Origin: Heliopora coerulea
Lineage: Eukaryota > Cnidaria > Anthozoa > Scleralcyonacea > Helioporidae
Direction: 5' to 3'
DNA length: 64,000 nt
Assembly (NCBI GenBank): GCA_030142905.1
Contig: JASJOG010000060.1
Span: 1,576,501 to 1,640,500 of the forward strand
This document shows, in pieces, positions 29,765-37,590 of the stretch. The position numbers and the translations under genes are program-made. The notes beneath the pieces were generated by a model, which was not told the origin of the DNA, searched no databases, and saw only the letters and a list, made by a program, of their open reading frames with translations. Positions within the stretch are counted from its first letter, which is position 1. Each line of letters starts with the position of its first letter.

Positions 29765-30352
29765 TCAATTGCATGAGAATCTCCAATGTTTTTTTTTTTT
29801 TCCTGAAATTTCTTGCCATGTCCATTTTGGATAGTGATCTTTTAAAAAACCAGCATTAAATTTATAAAAGGTTTTATCATCACCATTTCTCAATTGCCAC
29901 ATAACTCTTCTAACTGTAAAATATAGATGAAATCTCATAAATGATGTAATTTGTTTTGGAACATTCCCTCCGGTCAGCACTCCGCTGTCAGCTGAAAATA
30001 ATAAATGTTGTATTGAAATTCCGCATCCATAAGTTGCAATCCATGTTCCTATAATACTTTGAAAATATGGCTCATTAAGTGACCATTTTGCATTATCATC
30101 TGTAGTTATATTCAATCCGGGTAAATTACTTTGAAAATAATCTGTATTGTTTACATAAATTCTAAACTGATTTATAGGGTAACTTAAGACATATTGTGTA
30201 GGAAAATTATCCCAATAATAAGATTTTCCAGCATAACCAACATGTCTTTTTCCTCTTGGTAATTCTTGTATACTTCCTCCAAGTTTCCAAATTTTTGGAA
30301 AGTTTGGTTTTGGTTTACCGCTTTCGCGGTTTATTGTTAAATATTTTGTCAT
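29765..30352 (-). CDS. Unknown Polinton protein
   Basis: 195 residues, rich in aromatic residues (YYWDNFPTQYVLSYPINQFRIYVNN, shown in pieces: YYWDNF, YPINQF), with KWSLNEPYFQSIIGTWIATY and MRFHLYFTVRRVMWQLRNGD. No family recognised; length and aromatic content fit a structural protein. The end is uncertain because the last codons run through an A13 tract (plus-strand T13 at about 29,788-29,800), where a one-base slip would change the C-terminus. Its 5' end overlaps the next upstream gene by 38 bp. Confidence 0.55.
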   Translation of the reverse strand: MTKYLTINRESGKPKPNFPKIWKLGGSIQELPRGKRHVGYAGKSYYWDNFPTQYVLSYPINQFRIYVNNTDYFQSNLPGLNITTDDNAKWSLNEPYFQSIIGTWIATYGCGISIQHLLFSADSGVLTGGNVPKQITSFMRFHLYFTVRRVMWQLRNGDDKTFYKFNAGFLKDHYPKWTWQEISGKKKKHWRFSCN

Positions 30353-30578
30353 ATTTAAATGTATCTGAATTTATATCTGTTGAAACATATGGTGAATTTT
30401 TAAACCAAATATGATAACCTTGAAAAACAGTATTTTTATCAAAATCAGCTTCAAAAGTGAATTTGGACATGTCTGCATATGGATATTTCTTTTTAAAATA
30501 TTTTTTCTCCAATTCAACATCTTCTTTAATATTTTTCATAACATAATCATAATTTTTCCCATAATATTTTCTTTCCAT
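30315..30578 (-). CDS. Small charged Polinton protein
   Basis: 87 residues, Lys- and Tyr-rich (ERKYYGKNYDYVMKNIKEDV, KYFKKKYPYADMSKF). Not recognised. First gene of the leftward block, divergent from integrase. The C-terminus codes through the ACCGC/GCGGT hairpin at 30,317-30,330, which also codes for the N-terminus of the next gene. Confidence 0.55.
   Translation of the reverse strand: MERKYYGKNYDYVMKNIKEDVELEKKYFKKKYPYADMSKFTFEADFDKNTVFQGYHIWFKNSPYVSTDINSDTFKYDKIFNNKPRKR
30317..30330. repeat. GC-rich mini-hairpin in the 30.3-kb gene overlap
   Basis: ACCGCTTTCGCGGT, a 5-bp stem and 4-nt loop, coding in two frames. Confidence 0.75.
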
Positions 30579-30617
30579 TTCTTCAGTTTAATTCATTGTT
30601 TATTTTAATAAAAATAA
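30579..30617. promoter_or_regulatory. 39-bp divergent promoter gap
   Basis: Only 39 AT-rich bases (TTTATTTTAATAAAAATAA) separate the leftward 87-residue gene and the rightward integrase gene. Both blocks must be initiated from within this gap or from inside the neighbouring genes. Confidence 0.5.
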
Positions 30618-31703
30618 ATGAACAAAATTAGCGACAAAGACCTTGTTATTGAACAAGAGTTAAGAGATATTTACTACAACCCAGAAACAGGTTATCAAAA
30701 AGCAAAAGAAAAGGGATTAAAAGTCAGTAGAAAAATTGTGCAAGACTGGTTAAAAACACAACATACTTTTACAAGATACAAACCAATTGTTAGAAGGCAT
30801 AAATTCCAAAGAACATTTGTCAAAGATTTAGCTGATCAAATACAAATGGACTTAATTGATATGAGAAAATATCAAAAACAAAACAAAGAATATTATTGGA
30901 TACTTACTGCTGTTGAAATTCTAAGTCGATATGCATTCGCTATTCCTGTTTACAGAAAAGATACTAAAAACATGACAAAAGCTGTGGATGAATTATTAAA
31001 AAAATTTAAAAAAAGATTTGATAAATATCCAAATGTAGCTCAATTTCATGAAGGAAAAGAATTTTATAATGTTGGTGTAAAAAAACTATTGAAGGAACAT
31101 AATGTTGAATATTTTTCCACACAATCTGTTAGAAAAGCAGCTATAGTTGAAAGATTTAACAGAACTCTAAAAACATCCATGTGGAAATATTTTTACAGTA
31201 AAGGAACTTATAATTGGATTAACATTTTGAGTAACCTTGTAGATAATTATAATAATACTAAACACAGTAGTATATTAATGAAACTTGCTGATGTGAACAA
31301 GTCTAACAAAGACCAAGTATGGATTACACTATATGGTTACCCATTAGGAGATTTACCTTTACCTAAATTCAGAATTGGTGATACTGTTAGGATTTCTAAA
31401 TATAAGAATATCTTTACAAAAGGTTATGAAGGTAATTTTACAGAAGAAATTTTTAAAATTGTAAAAGTATTTAGAGGTGATCCAAACATGTATGAAGTGG
31501 AAGATTTAGAAGGAGAACCAATTATTGGAAAATTTTATGAACAGGAATTATCTGCTGTGGATAAAAAGGATGATATATATGAAGTAGAGAAAATATTAAA
31601 AAGAAAAAAAGTGAAAGGAAAAAATATGGTGTTGGTAAAGTGGCTAGGTTATGATAGCAAACACAATTCTTGGATACCAGAAGAAAATATTCAAAACATA
31701 TAA
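30618..31703 (+). CDS. Polinton integrase with chromodomain, second catalytic Asp replaced
   Basis: 361 residues. An N-terminal helical region, a retroviral-type integrase core (IQMDLIDM with Asp78; FHEGKEFYN; IVERFNRTLK with Glu178), an SH3-like part (FRIGDTVRISKYK, KGYEGNFTEEIF) and a C-terminal chromodomain (IYEVEKILKRKKV, LVKWLGYDSKHNSWIPEENI; about 318-361). The integrase joins the linear element to host DNA, and the chromodomain targets chromatin. In relatives the second motif reads DEGKEF; here the codon at 31,047-31,049 is CAT, giving His144. The D,D-E triad is therefore incomplete and catalysis is not expected. Confidence 0.93.
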   Translation: MNKISDKDLVIEQELRDIYYNPETGYQKAKEKGLKVSRKIVQDWLKTQHTFTRYKPIVRRHKFQRTFVKDLADQIQMDLIDMRKYQKQNKEYYWILTAVEILSRYAFAIPVYRKDTKNMTKAVDELLKKFKKRFDKYPNVAQFHEGKEFYNVGVKKLLKEHNVEYFSTQSVRKAAIVERFNRTLKTSMWKYFYSKGTYNWINILSNLVDNYNNTKHSSILMKLADVNKSNKDQVWITLYGYPLGDLPLPKFRIGDTVRISKYKNIFTKGYEGNFTEEIFKIVKVFRGDPNMYEVEDLEGEPIIGKFYEQELSAVDKKDDIYEVEKILKRKKVKGKNMVLVKWLGYDSKHNSWIPEENIQNI

Positions 31704-31708
31704 AATAA

Positions 31709-33000
31709 ATGGATAAAGGTTTTGATGATATTGAAATGCGAAATAGAAATTTGAGAGAAGAAGACCATGAGGAGGGGGAAACAAGTTTTGGTGGGGATGA
31801 CCCTGATGATCATAATAGAAGTACAAACATAATAAACACAGAAAATCAAAAAAGCAAATTTAATAGGGTTAAATATATACCTGATGTGAAAAAAGATGCG
31901 GGATCTATAAGGAGATTAATTACTGGTGATAGAAAAAAATCTTTCAAAAAAATATTCAATGTTACCCTTGAAAAGAAAAATGGACCAAATTCAAGTATGT
32001 TGTTAGATAACACTATTTTTTTGAGAAAATGACACAGACACAGTTTCCATTATATTCAAAGGTAAAAAGATTGGTAATGTTGACCGTGACTTTAAACCAG
32101 AGTTATTTGTTAGAAAAAATAAGAAATATGTTGATGAATTCAATGATTATATGAGAAAAGCAATCAAAGAATATAAAAAAACTCCAAGAGCAGCAATCCA
32201 AGAAAGAATTGGAGCTGAAGATAATGAAACCAATGAGGAAATTTTTTATGAGACTATCACCAATGATTCTATTTTAGAAATTCAAAATAAAATTGATAAT
32301 ATAATTGATGAAAACAACTTAAAAAAGTTTATAGATAATAATCAGGACCCAAGACGAACATTATTTGAAAGAGATGAATTAAGAGAATTTAGAGGAATAG
32401 TATATTTGGAGGATATTGATTCTAATCTGTCAGAAAATGAAAAAAAAGAAGTTATACGTGGAAAAATTGATGGATTTGATAGAGAGCATCAACATTGGAA
32501 AAATAAAGCTGATTTAGAAGCAGCTGAACCCCCAAAAAAGTATATATAAAAGTTTTTCAGAAATTGCAAAACTTCAAGCAGATAAAATGAGACTTGAAAA
32601 TAATGAAAGACCAATTAGTGAAGAAGGAATACAGATTTTAAATGAAAATGCTGAATAATCTGACCTTGGAAGATTAGAAAGATTTAAAAAATGGGCAAAA
32701 GAAAATTTATTAGGTTTATCAGCAGTTGCTATTTCTGTAGCAGGTATAATTACAGCAATAGTTATAGGAGCAAGAAACGCATTAAAAAAAGGTGCAAGTG
32801 CAGTTGGAAAATTGGGAAAAGCAATTGCAAATATAGGTAAAAATTTTGGTGCAGTCATTTCAGCAGTTTTAAATTTAATTTCTCAAATATTATCATGGGG
32901 TGCAAAAGGTATTGCTTTTCTAGCTAAAAATTTATGGATATTAGTTATTGAAATTACTTACTTTTTATACAAAGAATACCGAAAGGGTAATAAAGATTAA
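31709..33000 (+). pseudogene. Large hydrophobic-tailed Polinton protein, three breaks
   Basis: One gene seen in pieces. 31,709-32,032 starts at TATAAAATAAATG and is acidic (EEDHEEGE). From about 32,033 the next frame continues (IIFKGKKIGNVDRDFKPELF) to 32,549. From about 32,551 another frame (SFSEIAKLQADKMRLENNER) continues to an in-frame TAA near 32,656 and then LERFKKWAKENLLGLSAVAI, GARNALKKGASAVGKLGKAI, LSWGAKGIAFLAKNLWILV to 33,000. The Gly/Ala-rich hydrophobic C-terminus is conserved beside Polinton integrases in related elements. The expected intact length is about 430 residues. Function unknown; probably virion or membrane-active. Confidence 0.75.
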
Positions 33001-33071
33001 AAACAATTTTTTTTGTATAATAAAAAATTAATAGAGTAAACGAATTATATCCAGGATATAAAAGATCAAAA

Positions 33072-34250
33072 ATGAGTGAAATTAAAGGAAACAGAACAAG
33101 ACATGTTGTAACTTTAAATCCTGAAGAAGAACTTTATATAGATATTCCAAAATTAAATCCTAATTTGTGTCTTGTTCCTGATTCATTAAAATTGTTATTT
33201 AATTTTAAAAATAAAAATACTAAATCGTGGTTTTTAAATAATTTATCAAAATTGTTAAAGAAAAGATTGGTTGTTAAATTTGCTGGAGAAATTGTTTACG
33301 ATAATAGTGGAGAATCTTTACTAGAAATTTACAAAGATCTCTGGAAACCTGAATTCAAAAGAGCAGATATGGTTGAATATGGAATCGCGAGAGAGAATCT
33401 TAGAAAATTAATTTCAAAAGGTGACTCTGGAGCAACAAGTGGTAGTCCAGAAAAAGTTTCTGATAAATTAATGTATGATATTTATGGAACAAAGCAGTGC
33501 TTAAAATTAGAAAAAATACTTTCAGATCATGGGTTATATGTTCCTTATGGGATGATTAACAATTTTCAATATATTTTAACTTTTCCAAAAGCTAGTGAAA
33601 TTATGGTAGCACAAAGAGGACAAAGTGTTGGGGGATATACTTTGGAAAATTTAGAACTAGAGTATGAAATGATTGAAAATCAAGACTTGGCAATTGATGT
33701 TTTATCAAATTGCACCACAGGAAGATCATTGTCATATAATTATGTAACTTTGATGAAAACAGTAGAATGGGATAAAGACGCGACTTTACATAATGAAACC
33801 ATAAATATCCCGCGGAAAAGTATGAAAGCAGTTGTTCTGTTATTTAGAAATAAAAATATCACAGATAGTGAACAATTTGTTTATCCAAATATAACAGACG
33901 TCAAAATTAGTGTTGAAGGAGTTCCAAATAGCATATATTCCCAAGGTATGCCGAAAAGAAGATTTTTTGAAGAAGCATTTAGAATATTTCGCTGCGGATA
34001 TTTTGACTGTGATGCAGTCATGAGTATTGAAAAATTTTATAAAGATTCATTTGCATTATGTGTGGATTTAAGAACATTAGATGATAACTTTGTTTATGGA
34101 AATGGTAAAAAGTTAGTAAACACACAGTCTGGACTATTGTTAGAAATTAAAAAAACTGCTATTTCTGCAAATGTAATGTGTCATATATTTGTAATAAGTG
34201 ATGGATTGTTAAACATTGTAAATAAAGATTTGTCTTCAATTCAATTTTGA
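33072..34250 (+). CDS. Probable major capsid protein
   Basis: 392 residues, intact, no membrane span, rich in beta-type segments (RHVVTLNPEEELYIDIPKL, KRLVVKFAGEIVYDNSGES, NFQYILTFPKASEIMVAQRG, YPNITDVKISVEGVPNSIYS, SFALCVDLRTLDDN, SGLLLEIKKTA). Size, strand content and position directly before the packaging ATPase fit the double-jelly-roll capsid protein of this lineage. The assignment is from context and remembered relatives, not from a structure. Start at the ATG following GATATAAAAGATCAAAA. Confidence 0.7.
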   Translation: MSEIKGNRTRHVVTLNPEEELYIDIPKLNPNLCLVPDSLKLLFNFKNKNTKSWFLNNLSKLLKKRLVVKFAGEIVYDNSGESLLEIYKDLWKPEFKRADMVEYGIARENLRKLISKGDSGATSGSPEKVSDKLMYDIYGTKQCLKLEKILSDHGLYVPYGMINNFQYILTFPKASEIMVAQRGQSVGGYTLENLELEYEMIENQDLAIDVLSNCTTGRSLSYNYVTLMKTVEWDKDATLHNETINIPRKSMKAVVLLFRNKNITDSEQFVYPNITDVKISVEGVPNSIYSQGMPKRRFFEEAFRIFRCGYFDCDAVMSIEKFYKDSFALCVDLRTLDDNFVYGNGKKLVNTQSGLLLEIKKTAISANVMCHIFVISDGLLNIVNKDLSSIQF

Positions 34251-34271
34251 AAACAAGATTAACAATAAAAA

Positions 34272-34916
34272 ATGAATGACAGCAAAGCTGAACACGAAGT
34301 GGGTAACAAAAAACCATTTAATATGATAATTGTTGGAATGACTGCTTGTGGAAAAACAAAATATCTTTTATATTTTATAGAAAATAAATATAAAAATTAT
34401 TTTGATTATATTTTTTTAATTTGTCCGACATTCGAATGGAATAAAACTTATGAAAATTGGAAATATGATAAAGATGAAGATTTTATTGCTATTCCTTGTG
34501 ATAAAGATAATGCTGAAGATTGGTTAAAATTTATAGTTGACTTTTCAAAAGGAAGTAAAAGTTTAATCATATTGGATGATTGTGCAAGTGGAAAAAATGT
34601 TAAAAATAGAACAAGTGAGTTGGTTAAATTAGGATTTAGTGCTAGACATTATAATCTTTCTGTTGTTGTAATTACACAACAATTGACATCTATTGCTAAA
34701 CCATTTAGAGAAAATATTTCAAAATTGGTTACATTTTATAATCCGAATAAAAAAGATATGACAACAATAATTCAAGAATATTTAGACCTACGGTCCGCAA
34801 GCGGCGTAGGCAACCGCAAAGAATTGGAAAAAATTTTAGAAACTTTGAAAACAAAAAAATATTCAAGATTAGAAATTAATTTAATTTTTCCATTTGGTTC
34901 TAAAATAAATGAGTGA
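34272..34916 (+). CDS. A32-like genome-packaging ATPase
   Basis: 214 residues of the FtsK-HerA/A32 type that pumps DNA into capsids. Walker A GMTACGKT at residues 22-29, Walker B SLIILDD ending in Asp102-Asp103, followed by CASGKNV and a sensor-like VVVITQQL. It sits between the capsid gene and a conserved downstream gene that it overlaps by 8 bp. The region before the C-terminus codes through the strong hairpin 34,787-34,810 (LRSASGVGNR), which may be an insertion in the gene. The frame is intact. Confidence 0.88.
   Translation: MNDSKAEHEVGNKKPFNMIIVGMTACGKTKYLLYFIENKYKNYFDYIFLICPTFEWNKTYENWKYDKDEDFIAIPCDKDNAEDWLKFIVDFSKGSKSLIILDDCASGKNVKNRTSELVKLGFSARHYNLSVVVITQQLTSIAKPFRENISKLVTFYNPNKKDMTTIIQEYLDLRSASGVGNRKELEKILETLKTKKYSRLEINLIFPFGSKINE
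34787..34810. repeat. Nested GC-rich hairpin inside the ATPase gene
   Basis: CCTACG and CGTAGG enclose CCGC-AA-GCGG, a nested stem-loop of 24 nt in AT-rich coding DNA. Confidence 0.85.
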
Positions 34917-35421
34917 AAATAGTGAGCGTAATGATCTACCAGAGTTCCCACACCTGGGAACAAACACATCCGCAAGTAATCAACGTGATCAGTCGGATGA
35001 TCAAGAAAGTAAAATGCAAGATTTGAAAAAAGAAGTAATGAAAAAACGAGAAGAATTGATAAAATTATCTGAAGATGGTGAAATTAGTCAATCTGTACAA
35101 AATTTAAAAAAATCAAGTGATAAAGTTATATTAAAAATTTATTCTGAATATGAAGTAAAACAAGGGGAAAAAGCAAATGTATTTTTAACAGATTTACTAA
35201 TTAGTAAATTTGCAGATTTATTAGGTGGGTTAGAAGCTATTGAAAGCAGTGAAGAATTGGAAAAAGAACTGGTGAAAGATAAATTATTAAAAAGAGATGT
35301 AAAATCTGTAGTTGAAAAACTAAGTCCATATTTACCATATCGTGGAATATTATCTGGTGGAGTTACAGTTGGAAAACATAAAAAAGATGGAAGCGAAACG
35401 AACCACCAACAAACTGAATAA
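34909..35421 (+). CDS. Unknown conserved-looking protein after the ATPase
   Basis: 170 residues. A disordered polar start (NTSASNQRDQSDDQESK), a charged helix (KKEVMKKREELIKLSEDGEI), then ANVFLTDLLISKFADLLGGLEAIESS and SPYLPYRGILSGGVTVGK. It overlaps the ATPase by 8 bp in another frame, which implies joint translation or transcription. Not assigned to a family. Start at AAAATAAATG. Confidence 0.6.
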   Translation: MSENSERNDLPEFPHLGTNTSASNQRDQSDDQESKMQDLKKEVMKKREELIKLSEDGEISQSVQNLKKSSDKVILKIYSEYEVKQGEKANVFLTDLLISKFADLLGGLEAIESSEELEKELVKDKLLKRDVKSVVEKLSPYLPYRGILSGGVTVGKHKKDGSETNHQQTE

Positions 35422-35456
35422 TTTTATAATATATTTTATTATAAAATTAATTATTC
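35417..35456. terminator. Bidirectional AT-rich terminator-like hairpin
   Basis: A perfect 12-bp stem (AATTTTATAATA/TATTATAAAATT, 35,420-35,448) with a 5-nt loop, flanked by GAATAA and TTATTC which also pair. It lies exactly between the stops of two convergent genes (35,421 plus and 35,451 minus). Confidence 0.65.
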
Positions 35457-35838
35457 TGAAGATGAAGGATTACCACGGGTTTCATCCACGCTTTGCGTTG
35501 TGTCTTTTCTGGTTATTTTACTCATAAGCGTATTTATTATTTTATCTTTTTCTTTTGATATATTGTTTGTCGATTCTTCATTTTCTAAAGATTTTAGTAA
35601 TTTCAAATGTTCATTATTTTCTGAAAATTGAACTTCATGTATATCATTTTTTCCAAATGTCATTCCAGCTTCAAAATCTTTAACTCCAATATCAACATGA
35701 GCACCTATTCTAAAACCGCTTTTTTTCATTTTTCTAAAATTTATTGGTGGGAACCCATGAAGATTCAAATCTAATTTTAAATTATTGTTTGTCTCATTAT
35801 TGGAATCATCTTTGTTTTTTTTTATTTTGAATTTCTCA
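35451..35838 (-). pseudogene. Small polar protein, frameshift near its start
   Basis: The open part (35,451-35,768; NLHGFPPINFRKMKKSGFRI, HVDIGVKDFEAGMTFGKNDI, then a polar tail) lacks its natural start. Upstream, KKNKDDSNNETNNNLKLD continues in frame, and an ATG at about 35,838 after ATAAATAAAAA lies one base out across an A9 tract. The tail codes through the hairpin ACGCTTTGCGT at 35,488. Not recognised. Confidence 0.5.
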
Positions 35839-35846
35839 TTTTTTAT

Positions 35847-36044
35847 TTATTGATAAATAACTTTCTCACAAATTTTACATCGAAATGTTCTAGGTTCTGA
35901 AATATAAATATAAAGTTTAAAAACATTATTCAAAAAAAATCTAAACAATTTGCTAAATTTTAGGTAAAAATTTAGAATTTTCAAGCATTTTTTACATATT
36001 GTAAATAAATATCTATTAGTGTTTCTTAAAACTATATCATACAT
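35847..36044 (-). CDS. Tiny protein with two CxxC pairs
   Basis: 65 residues with CKKC (about 17-20) and CKIC (about 56-59), spaced like a possible zinc ribbon, in a basic aromatic context. Leader TTTAAATAAAAATG. Outermost gene at the right end. Function unknown. Confidence 0.45.
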   Translation of the reverse strand: MYDIVLRNTNRYLFTICKKCLKILNFYLKFSKLFRFFLNNVFKLYIYISEPRTFRCKICEKVIYQ

Positions 36045-36070
36045 TTTTATTTAAAACAAAATTCATAAAA

Positions 36071-36094
36071 ACGCTTTGCGTGCACCTTCGGTGC
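36071..36094. repeat. Paired GC-rich mini-hairpins near the right terminal repeat
   Basis: ACGCTTTGCGT (36,071-36,081) directly followed by GCACCTTCGGTGC (36,082-36,094), in non-coding DNA. Confidence 0.9.
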
Positions 36095-36318
36095 TGTATC
36101 TTTATAGTGTTATTAGAGTTTCCTTAAAATTCTGTCAAAAAAGGTAATTCCCCCGCATTCCACAGACAGGGTGTCAAAACTGAAGTGTCTTAATCATATA
36201 TATTAAAAACAGTTTACACACATTTTTCCAAATAAGGTCATAATTTTATCATGTGATAATCATATGACTGTTCTCAACCAATGAAAAACCAACCCATAAA
36301 TTAACCTTGTGGCAAAAT

Positions 36319-36385
36319 AAACCAAAAATCAAACCAGTTGGTTTCATTTGTAACAAAACAAACCAACTGGTTTGATTTTTGGTTT
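36319..36385. repeat. Palindrome in right terminal repeat
   Basis: Same 26-bp perfect stem and 15-nt loop as at 20,018-20,084, both arms intact. Confidence 0.9.
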
Positions 36386-36662
36386 AGAAGAACTGACTCG
36401 AAGATACGAAAGTGCTTGTCAACATATTCAGGACCAGATATATATGATTGAAAGTCATATGGCAGGACATGAATCATTCACGTTTAATTCTTCCGAAGAG
36501 ATTTCTAATTTACATCAAGTGGATTTCCCCGTGACCCGTTTTTTAAAATGTGTTGAAATTCCCGGTAACGTTAACAAATTCCTGGAAGTGACCGGAAGTG
36601 AAACTGAAAGTTACGTTATCAAGGAAAAGGTAATTCCCCCACGACACTTTGAAAAATTTTGA
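36372..36662 (+). other. Open frame in right terminal repeat
   Basis: Counterpart of 19,792-20,031, 96 codons, longer at the C-terminus because of the 11-bp length difference between the repeats. A TAA at 36,351 precedes it in frame and no ATG lies before residue about 24. Function unknown. Confidence 0.3.
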
Positions 36663-36828
36663 CCAAATTTTAAAATGTGTTGAAAACTTGTGACAGGTCA
36701 ATAAAAAGGGAAACCCCCCATGACACTTTGAAAAATTTTGACCAAATTTGAAAATGTGTTGAAAACCTGTGACCCGAAAGTGACGTCATCAATAAAAATG
36801 TGACAGAATCCAGATATTACAGACTACT

Positions 36829-36834
36829 GGTATT
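36829..36834. repeat. Polinton target-site duplication, right (GGTATT)
   Basis: Partner of GGTGTT at 19,520-19,525; one mismatch. Confidence 0.8.
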
Positions 36835-37575
36835 ACATGTAAAATGCTATCTCACTTGCTTTCACAGATCAAGTTCAACCTAGAATAGCTTCCACAAAGG
36901 AATTGTGTGAAGTGGCAAACATTTTGAAGAAATACAAAATTTTACATGTACAAAGGCTCAAAGCATATTTATATTTCATTTTGGAATTATTTTAAAACCA
37001 AACCTTAAGTGACACACAATCAACAACCTAGATTTGGTATCAGCACAAAAATATAAATACAATGAACACGTAAGAGCTGAAATTAGTTTGGGTATGAGTG
37101 TGTTGCAAGCTGATTTCAAGTGTGAAATATGAGTAAACTAAATATTTCAAGGAAAATTTCTTTATAATAAAATTAATCTCCTACCTTTCCTCTGGAACAT
37201 ATCAAAGTACAGTGGAAATTATCTGAATGCTTCTCCAGATCACGGTGGTTATTGGCGACATGGTGGAACGAGTACACATAGCACCCCTACATGACCCTTC
37301 TGTTCCATTACTTATTCTGTAGTATGATTCTTAAAGTTGCATGGATATGGAGAAGATGAAGATTGGTTGGAATTTGTTTGGGTTACTGATCCACATGATG
37401 CATTCTTCAGAGGTTGTGTGAATGGTGACGAAGTGTTTGTGAAGGCTGCACCGAACAAAACAATTGAATAAGTTCACTTCACTTCCCTGTACCCAACCCT
37501 ATCAATTACTTCCGTTTAATTATATGTCGGGTACTGGCCCCCAGCTAAGCTTTATCAGCTTACCTCTTTGCCTTA
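36835..37575. other. No gene seen
   Basis: Host-side sequence between the Polinton and the Harbinger element; no recognisable gene. Confidence 0.3.
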
Positions 37576-37590
37576 AGCCTGGTTTCCATA
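37576..37590 (+). repeat. Harbinger left terminal repeat
   Basis: AGCCTGGTTTCCATA preceded by TTA; perfect over 15 bp with the right end. Confidence 0.8.

Larger units (their letters stand above)
19526..36828. mobile_element. Maverick/Polinton provirus, full length, 17.3 kb
   Basis: The element is bounded by inverted repeats that start 5'-AGTAGTCTGTAATATC on both sides, with a 6-bp target duplication. It carries the diagnostic Polinton set: protein-primed DNA polymerase B, retroviral-type integrase with chromodomain, A32-like packaging ATPase and a probable double-jelly-roll capsid protein, plus about ten smaller genes. Genes from 20.3 to 30.6 kb run left and those from 30.6 to 35.4 kb run right, diverging from a 39-bp gap; two small genes near the right end run left. 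Base composition is much more AT-rich than the flanks. Several genes are broken, so this copy is probably a recent fossil rather than active. Confidence 0.95.
36123..36828 (-). repeat. Right terminal inverted repeat (706 bp)
   Basis: Reverse complement of the left repeat. Two subterminal units (GAAAAATTTTGACCAAATTT...GTGTTGAAAAC) repeat at about 36,651-36,687 and 36,728-36,766. It ends AGACTACT followed by GGTATT. Confidence 0.93.

Noticed and set aside
33812..33820. CCGCGG in the capsid gene as another mini-hairpin
   Set aside because: A 6-bp palindrome without a loop, within chance expectation.
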